Source: Rhodothermales bacterium
Lineage (GTDB): Bacteria; Bacteroidota; Rhodothermia; Rhodothermales; VXPQ01
DNA length: 64,000 bases
Direction: 5' to 3'
Assembly: GCA_951812335.1 (NCBI GenBank)
Contig: OX638293.1
Span: 2,587,175-2,651,174 of the forward strand
The position numbers were made by a program, and so were the translations under genes. Shown here piece after piece: positions 10,791 through 17,970 of this stretch. The notes under the pieces are model-generated. The model was not told the DNA's origin. It did not search any database and was given only the letters and a program-made list of their open reading frames with translations. How positions within the stretch are numbered: the stretch's first letter is position 1; the number at the start of each line of letters is the position of its first letter.

Positions 10791-11318
10791 TCAGGTTTCT
10801 ATAAGAAAGAGGGGGTGATCGAATTCGACAGGCAACGCGTCATCGACCAGAATCTCCGCCACCTTGCCGTCCACCTCGCTCTCGATTTCGTTCATGAGTT
10901 TCATCGCCTCGATGATGCACAGCGTATCCCCTACCCTGACAGTATCTCCTATCTCCACAAACGGCGCTTCACCAGGCGCCGAAGCCCGGTAAAAGGTACC
11001 CACAATGGGCGCCTTGACGACCGTGCCGTTCCGACCGGAGTCCGGCTTGCTTTCGCCCACCTCTTCCTGCGATGGAGGCGGTTCGGGCGCAGGAGCGCTC
11101 GGTGCGGCTTGCGGAGGAGGCGCCGGAGGAGGCGCATACACGACCGGAGGAGGCGCTGCGTATGGGGGCCAGGCCGACGGAGGTGGAGGAGGCGGTCCGG
11201 AGGGCGGCGTCGTACGGATAACCACCTTGAAATCGTCTTCCGTAATCTCGACCTCGGAGACTCCGCTGTCTTTGACGATTTTAATCAGCTTTTTGATCAG
11301 AGGTAGATCCATATGCAA
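10791..11318 (-). CDS. accB: Biotin carboxyl carrier protein of acetyl-CoA carboxylase
   Basis: Carries biotin between the carboxylase and transferase sites of acetyl-CoA carboxylase. The 175-residue protein starts with the AccB N-terminus ([20 protein letters not shown]), has a long Pro/Ala-rich linker at about residues 55-100 (many PPP runs) and ends in the biotinyl domain with EAMKLMNE, the biotinylated lysine being Lys140. It lies 65 bp downstream of efp and 32 bp upstream of accC. Confidence 0.98.
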   Translation of the reverse strand: MHMDLPLIKKLIKIVKDSGVSEVEITEDDFKVVIRTTPPSGPPPPPPSAWPPYAAPPPVVYAPPPAPPPQAAPSAPAPEPPPSQEEVGESKPDSGRNGTVVKAPIVGTFYRASAPGEAPFVEIGDTVRVGDTLCIIEAMKLMNEIESEVDGKVAEILVDDALPVEFDHPLFLIET

Positions 11319-11383
11319 TGCGGTAGCAAGGATCGGTTTCAGCAGGGTAGCAACCGGAAAAATCGGGGTTCGGAAGTAGTCGG

Positions 11384-11962
11384 TCAGGTCTTGTCCGCCG
11401 CGGCCGCGCGCGTTACGTATTCGCCGGTTTGCGTATTGACGGTAACGATGTCTCCCTCGTCGATAAAAAGAGGAACCAGCACGACGGCGCCGCTCTCCAT
11501 AATAGCCGGTTTGGCGCCGCCGGTAGCCGTGTCGCCGCGCACGCCCGGATCCGTATCGACCACGGTAAGATCGACCTTTCCGGGCAATTCGACATTGAGC
11601 GGCTCCTCGGCCTCGGCATGAAACAGAATATCCACGGTGACGCCCTCCATAAGAAAATCCCGCCCCTCCACACGATCCGCAGGCAACGAAAACTGTTCGT
11701 AGGTCTGCGTATTCATCATATGAAGGCCCAGGTCGTCCTGATAAAGGAATTGGTGCGGACGGCGCTCGATGCGCGCCGTCTTTACCTTCTCGCCGGCGCG
11801 AAACGTATGATCCACGACTTTGCCGGAACGAACGTGCTTAAGCTTCGAGCGCACGAAGGCGCCCCCCTTGCCCGGCTTTACGTGCAAAAATTCCAAAATC
11901 GTCCACAGATCGCCGTTCCGGACGAGGGTGAGACCGTTGCGAAAATCGCTTGTATCAGGCAT
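11384..11962 (-). CDS. efp: Translation elongation factor P
   Basis: Relieves ribosome stalling at polyproline stretches. From the ATG at 11962 the protein is 192 residues, the family norm, and starts MPDTSDFRNGLTLV. The modifiable tip is KPGKGGAFVR with Lys32, so a lysine-type (beta-lysylation or related) EF-P is likely rather than the arginine type. An upstream ATG at 11998 would add 12 residues outside the family. The neighbouring AccB has a polyproline linker, a plausible EF-P client. First gene of efp-accB-accC-gcvH-guaA. Confidence 0.97.
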   Translation of the reverse strand: MPDTSDFRNGLTLVRNGDLWTILEFLHVKPGKGGAFVRSKLKHVRSGKVVDHTFRAGEKVKTARIERRPHQFLYQDDLGLHMMNTQTYEQFSLPADRVEGRDFLMEGVTVDILFHAEAEEPLNVELPGKVDLTVVDTDPGVRGDTATGGAKPAIMESGAVVLVPLFIDEGDIVTVNTQTGEYVTRAAAADKT

Positions 11963-12076
11963 GGCGAACGGGATGAGAATCGGTACGTCGCACGGCAAAA
12001 GCCCTTACAGGATGGCTTCCGAGGTCCTGTGCGGAATGCGTATGGCGAAGGGCTAATATACCCCCGGAGAGGCCTG

Positions 12077-12535
12077 TCAGTCAATCCGGGCATGGCCGGA
12101 CGCATTCGCAGGCTGCGCCGGACCGTATTTTTCAACCAGACGCGACACGGAGGTTTCCAGCAATTTCCGTAACGCAGCCATGTCGATATCGTCGATTTTG
12201 TTTACGTAGAGGCACGATTTGCCCGTCTTGTGCTTGCCCAACGCGCTCATGATCTCGTCCTGCCCGTCAAATCCGGTCATGACATAGATAGATAAGGCCC
12301 GCTTGCGCGGCGAGAACCCCGTCAACATCCAGTCGATCTCTCGTCCGCTTGCATATTTGAACCGGTAATTTCCGAAACCGACGATATTTTCGCCCCACAT
12401 GGAGGGTTCGGAACCGGTTATGTCCCGCATCAGGGCAATAAGCGTACGGCTCGCGCGCCGCTTCCGTTCGTCGTCTAGGGATGCGATAAAACCGTCCACG
12501 CTCCGGTCGTTTTTTCTGGTTTTCAGTTCGGCCAT
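12077..12535 (-). CDS. DUF1801 domain protein
   Basis: A 152-residue cytoplasmic protein of the DUF1801/YdhG-like family, recognised from MRDITGSEPSMWGENIVGFGNYRFKYASG and the later RALSIYVMTG and KSCLYVNKIDDID segments (shown here in parts of a continuous domain). The fold is shared with iron-chaperone-like YdhG proteins, but the molecular function is unknown. The start at 12535 (MAELKTRKND) lies 23 bp after the bshB1 stop, suggesting cotranscription with the bacillithiol gene. A much longer open frame extends upstream, but it runs antisense-like across bshB1 and is not coding. Confidence 0.85.
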   Translation of the reverse strand: MAELKTRKNDRSVDGFIASLDDERKRRASRTLIALMRDITGSEPSMWGENIVGFGNYRFKYASGREIDWMLTGFSPRKRALSIYVMTGFDGQDEIMSALGKHKTGKSCLYVNKIDDIDMAALRKLLETSVSRLVEKYGPAQPANASGHARID

Positions 12536-12558
12536 TGTTTGGGGATGCAGGATTGCGC

Positions 12559-13320
12559 CTATCGAAATCGTTTCTTCGTATCGAGCACACGCATAAGATC
12601 GCTCACGCCGACGGGGCCGTGTCGATACAGGAACGGTTCGCCGTATTCGACCCCGATCCGGTGACCGAAGGTCCTTGCCCGGGCATGTACCCAGTCCAGA
12701 AACCCCTTGTTCGACACGAAGGTCTCCGGTTCGCCGGACCCCGCCTCGTAGTCGGAGCGGTAAAACTGCGAACGGAACGCTCCCAGCGCTTCGAGCCGCT
12801 GTTCCCACACGTCCGTCACATCCACCACAAGCGTGGGCTCGAACTCGACAATGTGCATATAATGCAGCACATGGTGCGGGCGCCAGGGAAGCTGAGGCGC
12901 CCCCTCGGCGTCCTCGGTCGGCAGGCCCTGCAACCCCGCATAAAAACAGGCGTCGGCGCACAGGCGGGCTCCGGCGCCATGGTCGGGATGCCGGCACTCC
13001 GGCCCGCCGATCAGCACGATATGCGGGCGCCAGATCCGCAGCGCACGGATGACGGGAAGACGGTTTTCGGGCGTATTGGCGATGTTTCCGTCGGGAAGGC
13101 CCAGGTTTTCGCGCACGACCAGCCGCATGACTTCCGAGGCGCGGGCCGCTTCTTCGGCGCGCAGTTCCGGCGTACCCCGCGTACCCAGCTCGCCCCGCGT
13201 CAGGTCCGCCACGCCGACGCGGTAGCCCTGCTTCGTCAACGCACAGATCGTCCCGCCCGCGCACAATTCCACATCGTCGGGATGCGCGCCAAAGGCGAGC
13301 ACATCCAGCGGGGGCGTCAT
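12559..13320 (-). CDS. bshB1: Bacillithiol biosynthesis deacetylase BshB1
   Basis: Zinc-dependent LmbE/PIG-L-family deacetylase that removes acetyl from GlcNAc-malate, step two of bacillithiol synthesis. The sequence has the metal motif AHPDDVEL (His13, Asp15, Asp16 counted from the 13320 start), LTRGELGTRGTPE and HPDHGAGARL. The BshB1 subtype is indicated by LDVLAFGAHPDDVEL, typical of the family N-terminus, and a length of 253 residues. Two upstream ATGs (13341, 13353) would add an Ala/Ser-rich tail; 13320 fits the family best. It follows leuS by 22 bp. bshC lies at 21.5-23.1 kb; bshA is outside the window. Confidence 0.93.
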   Translation of the reverse strand: MTPPLDVLAFGAHPDDVELCAGGTICALTKQGYRVGVADLTRGELGTRGTPELRAEEAARASEVMRLVVRENLGLPDGNIANTPENRLPVIRALRIWRPHIVLIGGPECRHPDHGAGARLCADACFYAGLQGLPTEDAEGAPQLPWRPHHVLHYMHIVEFEPTLVVDVTDVWEQRLEALGAFRSQFYRSDYEAGSGEPETFVSNKGFLDWVHARARTFGHRIGVEYGEPFLYRHGPVGVSDLMRVLDTKKRFR

Positions 13321-13342
13321 GGAAGCGGAAGCGGAAGCCATG

Positions 13343-15910
13343 TTACACCACAAAGTTTACGATGCGCCCGGGGACGTATACCTCCCGCTTTACGGCGCCT
13401 TGCCCGATATGCTTCGCCACATTCTCTTCCATGCGGGCTGTCTCCAGCACGGCATCCCTTTCGGCATCCTGCGCCACCGTGATCGTCGCCCGTATCTTCC
13501 CGTTCACCTGCACCGCGATCTCCACGGAATCTTCCTGCAGGTATTCCTGCACGAGCTCCGGCCAAGGTTCATAGGCCAGCGTGTGTTCTCCTCCCAGCCT
13601 GCGCCAGAGTTCCTCGCCGAGATGCGGGGCGAAAGGACTCAGCAGAAGCACGAACGTGCGGGCCACCTCATGCGGCACCACATCCCACTTGTACGCGACA
13701 TTGACGAACTCCATCATGGCGGCAATGGCCGTGTTGAAGTGCAGTCGTTCAATGTCGGCGGTGACCTTTGCAATGGTCCGGTGCAACACGCGCAACTGCT
13801 CCTTCGACGCAACGACTCCGTTCACACGGCCCTGCAGGGCGCCCGTCTCCTCGTCGATCATGAGACGCCATACCCGGTTCAAAAAGCGATGTACGCCCTC
13901 GACGCCGCGCATGCTCCAGGGCTTCACCTGTTCCAGCGGCCCCATGAACATCTCGTACAGGCGGAGCGAATCCGCACCGTACTGCTGCACTACGTCTTCC
14001 GGATTGATCACATTGCCCCGGCTCTTGCTCATCTTGTAGGCATGGGCGTCGACCGGAACCGAAGGATCGCTCTTGAGCACAAACCCCTCCCCTTTCCGCA
14101 CCGCCGATTCCTCCACGCGCTGCCCATCGACCGTATACTCCATTTCGCCGAGGATCATCCCCTGGTGTATGAGCCTGCGGAACGGTTCGGGCGTGCTGAC
14201 CACCCCGGCGTCGTAGAGCACTTTGTGCCAGAACCGCGCATACAGGAGGTGCAGCACGGCATGTTCGGCTCCGCCGATATAAAGATCGATCGGCATCCAG
14301 TACCGTTCTTTCTCCGGATCGACCAGCATGCGGTCGTTGTGCGGATCGATGAAGCGGAGAAAATACCAGCACGACCCGGCCCACTGCGGCATGGTATTGG
14401 TCTCCCTGCGGGCCGGCGCACCCGTTTCGGGATCGACCGTATCGACCCATTCGGTCGCCGCCGCCAGCGGGCCTTCCACGTGTCCGGAAGGCCGAAAATC
14501 CGCGATGTCGGGCAGCGTAACGGGCAACGCATCCTCCGGGAGCGGTTTCGGAACGCCGTCCACGAAAATCAGCGGAAACGGCTCGCCCCAGTAGCGCTGG
14601 CGGCTGAACAGCCAGTCGCGCAGTTTGTAGTTGATCTTCGCGCACCCGCAGCGGTTCGCTTCCAGCCAGTCGATCGTTTTCCGCCTGGCGGCGTCCACGT
14701 GCAACCCGTCGATGGAAACGCCCCGCTCCGCAACGCCTGGAATCGCCCGGTGCTCGCTGGAAGAATTGACGAGCACGCCGTCCCCGGTATAGGCTTCCTT
14801 TGCAATGTCGCCGCCCGAAACGACCTCCCGGATCGGCAGGTCGAAGGTTTTTGCGAAATCGTAGTCGCGTTCGTCGTGGGCGGGCACGGCCATGATGGCG
14901 CCCGTCCCGTAGGAAATCAGTACGTAATCTGCGATCCAGATGGGAATGCGCTCCCCGTTCACCGGATTGAGGGCGAATCCGCCGGTAAATGCGCCCGTTT
15001 TGTGATGCTGCAGTTCGGTGCGCTCGAGATCCGTTTTGCGAGACGCCTCCCTGGTATAGGCCGTAACCTCTTCGAGGCGTTCGGGCGTCGTTACCTTCGC
15101 CACAAGGGGATGCTCCGGCGCCAGCACCATGTACGTGGCCCCGAAGAGCGTATCCGGGCGTGTCGTGAACACGCGGATCGTCTCGTCCGGAAGATCGCAC
15201 ACGGGAAAATCCACCTCGGCGCCCTCGGACTTGCCGATCCAGTTGCGCTGCATTTCCTTCGTGCTTTCGGGCCAGTCGAGCTCGTCGAGTCCCTCAAGCA
15301 ACTGTTCCGCATACTCCGTGATACGCAGTATCCACTGGCGCAGCGGCCGGCGTACGCAGTCGTATCCGCCCACTTCGGACTTCCCGTCCACCACCTCTTC
15401 GTTGGCCAGGGTCGTGCCCAGTTCCGGGCACCACCAGACGGGCGCCTCGCTCTGGAACGCCAGCCCCTTTTCGTAGAGCTTGAGGAATATCCACTGGGTC
15501 CACCGGAAGTAATCCGGGGAGGTCGTGTCGATCTCGCGCTCCCAGTCGTACGAAAAGCCGAGCATCTTGAGTTGCTCGCGGAAACGCGCAACGTTCGCTT
15601 CCGTGGCGATACGCGGGTGGATGTTCGTCTTCACCGCGTACTGCTCGGCGGGCAAGCCAAAGGCGTCCCAGCCGATCGGATGCAGCACATTGAAGCCCTT
15701 CATGCGCTTGTAGCGCGCAAGGATGTCTGTCGCCGTATAGCCCTCGGGGTGACCTACGTGCAGGCCCGTTCCGCTCGGATACGGAAACATGTCCAGGATG
15801 TAGAACTTTTCCGTGTCCGGATCCGGATCGTCGGGCGTCCGGAAGGTCTGTTCTTCTTCCCAGTACCGCCGCCATTTCTGCTCTATTTCGGCGAAGGGAT
15901 ATCCGGCCAT
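13343..15910 (-). CDS. leuS: Leucyl-tRNA synthetase
   Basis: Class Ia aminoacyl-tRNA synthetase charging tRNA-Leu. The 855-residue protein is full length, with the HIGH motif as HVGH at residues 51-54 ([14 protein letters not shown]), the editing domain in the middle, and KMSKS at about residues 626-630. The C-terminal anticodon-binding domain ends [10 protein letters not shown]. It is the first gene of a long minus-strand run (leuS-bshB1-DUF1801-efp and beyond); the 487-bp region upstream must hold its promoter. Confidence 0.98.
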   Translation of the reverse strand: MAGYPFAEIEQKWRRYWEEEQTFRTPDDPDPDTEKFYILDMFPYPSGTGLHVGHPEGYTATDILARYKRMKGFNVLHPIGWDAFGLPAEQYAVKTNIHPRIATEANVARFREQLKMLGFSYDWEREIDTTSPDYFRWTQWIFLKLYEKGLAFQSEAPVWWCPELGTTLANEEVVDGKSEVGGYDCVRRPLRQWILRITEYAEQLLEGLDELDWPESTKEMQRNWIGKSEGAEVDFPVCDLPDETIRVFTTRPDTLFGATYMVLAPEHPLVAKVTTPERLEEVTAYTREASRKTDLERTELQHHKTGAFTGGFALNPVNGERIPIWIADYVLISYGTGAIMAVPAHDERDYDFAKTFDLPIREVVSGGDIAKEAYTGDGVLVNSSSEHRAIPGVAERGVSIDGLHVDAARRKTIDWLEANRCGCAKINYKLRDWLFSRQRYWGEPFPLIFVDGVPKPLPEDALPVTLPDIADFRPSGHVEGPLAAATEWVDTVDPETGAPARRETNTMPQWAGSCWYFLRFIDPHNDRMLVDPEKERYWMPIDLYIGGAEHAVLHLLYARFWHKVLYDAGVVSTPEPFRRLIHQGMILGEMEYTVDGQRVEESAVRKGEGFVLKSDPSVPVDAHAYKMSKSRGNVINPEDVVQQYGADSLRLYEMFMGPLEQVKPWSMRGVEGVHRFLNRVWRLMIDEETGALQGRVNGVVASKEQLRVLHRTIAKVTADIERLHFNTAIAAMMEFVNVAYKWDVVPHEVARTFVLLLSPFAPHLGEELWRRLGGEHTLAYEPWPELVQEYLQEDSVEIAVQVNGKIRATITVAQDAERDAVLETARMEENVAKHIGQGAVKREVYVPGRIVNFVV

Positions 15911-16397
15911 GCCTGCTCTCGGTGAAGAAAATATCGGTCAAAACGGATAGATACTCTCTGAGGGGTGAAAGGGTTCGGAAGGGGTCGTTTGGGAGAGAAG
16001 GCGGGGGTGTAAAGGTTGCGCCGGCGTTGTGGGGATGTAAAATGCAACGCGAGACGTGGCGAGGACACAGCGAGACGTGGCGAGGACACAGCGAGGCGTA
16101 GCGTAACGTACAGTGCGAGACATGGCGGAGAAGTTGCGGGAATGCGGCGCGGAAGATAGAGCGCGGACAAAATGGCCTCAGCCCCGGCGAAACGTACGGT
16201 CTCGACCCCCCATTCTTACCGATTTTGTGTGGTTTTGAGGCGTTTTTGTATAGTTTTAGGTATTTTTTAGTAGAGTTTTTGGTATGTTTTGGGAGAGTTT
16301 TTACTCAAAATGTAACAATGTTGCAACGATAAGAATCGGGTCTTGCGGAGAAAGAAAGGGGTGTATACCTTGCAGGCATTCCCTAATCGTATCGAGC
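15911..16397. other. Divergent intergenic region with a 21-bp tandem duplication
   Basis: No credible gene. It separates leuS (leftward) from the coiled-coil membrane gene (rightward). Positions 16050-16091 hold two exact tandem copies of a 21-bp unit (CGAGACGTGGCGAGGACACA plus G), with a decayed third copy near 16116. The part from 16223 onward is T-rich and described separately. Confidence 0.8.
16223..16302. promoter_or_regulatory. Helically phased T-tracts, probable curved DNA
   Basis: Eight runs of four to six T start at about 16223, 16233, 16243, 16254, 16263, 16276, 16287 and 16298, so nearly every helical turn carries a T-tract. Phased A/T-tracts of this kind bend DNA. The tract lies 96 bp upstream of the start at 16398 and about 310 bp upstream of leuS. 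A role in promoter architecture or nucleoid-protein binding is inferred. Confidence 0.6.
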
Positions 16398-16799
16398 ATG
16401 GATTTCGACCTCGTTCTCATATCGTCCGTGGGCATAGCGCTCGCCGGCCTGATCGGCTGGATGATCAAGTCGCTCGCCGACTTGCACAGGACGATCGCCG
16501 ACCTCCAGGGACAAATCGGCGATCTTCGGGGAGAGTTCCGGGGAGAAATCAGCGATCTTCGGGGAGAGGTCCGGGGAGAAATCGCCAGCATCAGAGTGGA
16601 TATCAGCGATCTCCGGGCAGAGGTCCGGGGAGAAATCAGCGAACTCCGGGCAGAGGTCCGGGGAGAAATCGCCAGCATCAGAGTGGATATCAGCGATCTC
16701 CGGGCAGAGGTCTACAAGGAACTGGGCGAGATCAACGCCCGCCTCGGGCGAATTGAGGGGCATCTTTTCGGCGCAGACTTACCGGCTGCCGCGACGTAG
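16398..16799 (+). CDS. Small membrane-anchored hendecad coiled-coil protein
   Basis: A 133-residue protein of unknown function. Residues 3-22 (DFDLVLISSVGIALAGLIGW region) form one N-terminal membrane segment. The rest is a charged coiled coil made of 11-residue repeats such as ISDLRGEVRGE, IGDLRGEFRGE and ISELRAEVRGE, interrupted twice by IASIRVD to give an 18-residue repeat. It ends INARLGRIEGHLFGAD. The DNA is correspondingly repetitive, so copy number may vary between strains. The start at 16398 places the membrane helix at the N-terminus; a longer frame from 16284 would hide it. A shorter paralogue with the same C-terminal motif lies at 35037-35264. Confidence 0.75.
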   Translation: MDFDLVLISSVGIALAGLIGWMIKSLADLHRTIADLQGQIGDLRGEFRGEISDLRGEVRGEIASIRVDISDLRAEVRGEISELRAEVRGEIASIRVDISDLRAEVYKELGEINARLGRIEGHLFGADLPAAAT

Positions 16800-16815
16800 G
16801 TGCTAAACACACCCC

Positions 16816-17292
16816 CTACTCCACCTCGCACCCCTCTCTCCGGCGCGTATCGGTAATCTGCGTAATCTTCCAGGCGGAGCCGTCGTGGAAAAAATGAAAG
16901 GCGTTCACGCCGCAGTGGCTGAACGTCTCCCCAAGGTAGAATGCGTAGTTCATCCACGCCTGGGCAAGGTGACCGTCCACGGCGATCTCCACATCCCATA
17001 TCTTCTCGTCCCATACCTCGTCATGAGGGGACCCTACCGCCTCGACGAAGCCGTCCACGCTACCCGTAGACAGAACAGGCTGGCCGTCGCGCACGAACGC
17101 GGACTGCAAGCGCGCTTCCGGGTGAAACGTTTCCCGGACCATCGTACTGTCGCCGGCCCGCATGCCGTCGAAGAGCTGGTCGATGACGGCCTGCACGCCT
17201 TCGGAAGACAGGTCGCCGGACGACTGCGCTGCAACCGGAGCGGCAAACGCCAGCAAGCCAAGCGCCAATATGGTGCGAAAAACGGAACGCAT
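16816..17292 (-). CDS. Exported NTF2-like (DUF4440/SnoaL fold) protein
   Basis: A 158-residue protein with a clear signal peptide (MRSVFRTILALGLLAFAAPVAAQ) and an NTF2-like cone-fold domain: AVIDQLFDGMRAGDSTMVRE, then LQSAFVRDGQP, and the C-terminal AFHFFHDGSAWKITQITDTR. Such proteins are annotated as nuclear transport factor 2 family or putative lumazine-binding; function unknown, probably ligand binding in the periplasm. The 17292 start is chosen because it places the signal peptide at the N-terminus. It is convergent with the coiled-coil gene, 16 bp apart. Confidence 0.85.
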   Translation of the reverse strand: MRSVFRTILALGLLAFAAPVAAQSSGDLSSEGVQAVIDQLFDGMRAGDSTMVRETFHPEARLQSAFVRDGQPVLSTGSVDGFVEAVGSPHDEVWDEKIWDVEIAVDGHLAQAWMNYAFYLGETFSHCGVNAFHFFHDGSAWKITQITDTRRREGCEVE

Positions 17293-17530
17293 GGGGCAAA
17301 GATAGCGACCGAAAGACCTGGATAGCAACTCCTGCTTGTACAGAATCGATCTTCTGTATATCAATAACGAACCACCTCTCTTGCCGACAAGAAAACCGTT
17401 GCAGGCGAACCTTCTAGCATCGCCGATCAAGGCCCGACGGACGGAGTACACACCACGAGCGGATCGCCCACGCTAAAGAGCATGCTCGAGGCGAGAGGCA
17501 TTCGTATCGCCAGAAGTGGCGGACGCAATG

Positions 17531-17810
17531 GCGCCCCCGAGATCTCCGACACGAACCGGGGAGCGCAGTGTACCTCCGAGGCATCCGCAGGAGCGCTCAA
17601 TACGCACGGCGTGCGCATCTCTATGGCAAGGGCCGCTGGCCGGGCAACGTGTACGTGGAGCGCTTCTGGCGTAGTCTCAAGCAGGAAGAGGTCTACCGGC
17701 ATGCGTGCGAGGCGATAGCCGAGGCCGAGAAGGGAATTGCCCACTACTTGTGTTACGTCAACCAGGAACACCCCCGCCAGGGATTTGACAATCGACTCCC
17801 GGCGACGTAA
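17531..17810 (+). pseudogene. IS3-family transposase (OrfB/DDE) C-terminal fragment, frameshifted
   Basis: Two frames together give the end of an IS3-type rve transposase. Frame one reads PEISDTNRGAQCTSEA and THGVRISM, resembling the family pattern PEI..TDQGSQFTS...GI.ISMDGKG. At about 17625 the reading must shift to a second frame giving YGKGRWPGNVYVERFWRSLK, QEEVYRHACEAIAEAEKGI and HPRQGFDNRLPAT, the normal family C-terminus. The N-terminal two thirds and OrfA are missing, so the copy is dead. A partial sister copy is at 21231-21407, so the two flank the LRR gene. Confidence 0.85.
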
Positions 17811-17845
17811 CTTTTCAGAGCCGCCGCTATAAAGCGGCCTTAGCC

Positions 17846-17920
17846 AAGCGCACAGCGCACTTAAAAACACGAAAAAGCCGTTCGGTTGTTTTTTCGTGTT
17901 TTTAAGTGCGCTGTGCGCTT
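17846..17920. repeat. Perfect 31-bp inverted repeat (hairpin/cruciform)
   Basis: Left arm 17846-17876 and right arm 17890-17920 are exact reverse complements, with a 13-nt loop. The arm begins AAGCGCACAGCGCAC and ends with A-rich sequence next to the loop. Because the T-run is inside the stem near the loop rather than after it, this is not a standard intrinsic terminator. A smaller hairpin (GCCGC...GCGGC, 17822-17837) precedes it. It lies 50 bp upstream of the LRR gene start, just after the transposase fragment. A protein-binding or mobile-element end role is inferred. Confidence 0.85.
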
Positions 17921-17970
17921 GCAGGCTTTAAAACCCAAAAAGATCGTACAGAAGCACCGAACTCCGAACC

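Noticed and set aside
12536-13264. N-terminal extension of the DUF1801 gene to 395 residues
   Set aside because: The extra part overlaps bshB1 in another frame and has the Arg/Gly-rich look of a shadow frame.
13319-15925. 868-residue plus-strand open frame opposite leuS
   Set aside because: Antisense of a full-length leuS with all motifs; composition is His/Arg-rich as typical of reverse frames in GC-rich genes.
17846-17920. Ordinary rho-independent terminator
   Set aside because: The stem is 31 bp and the T-run is on the loop side of the stem rather than after it.
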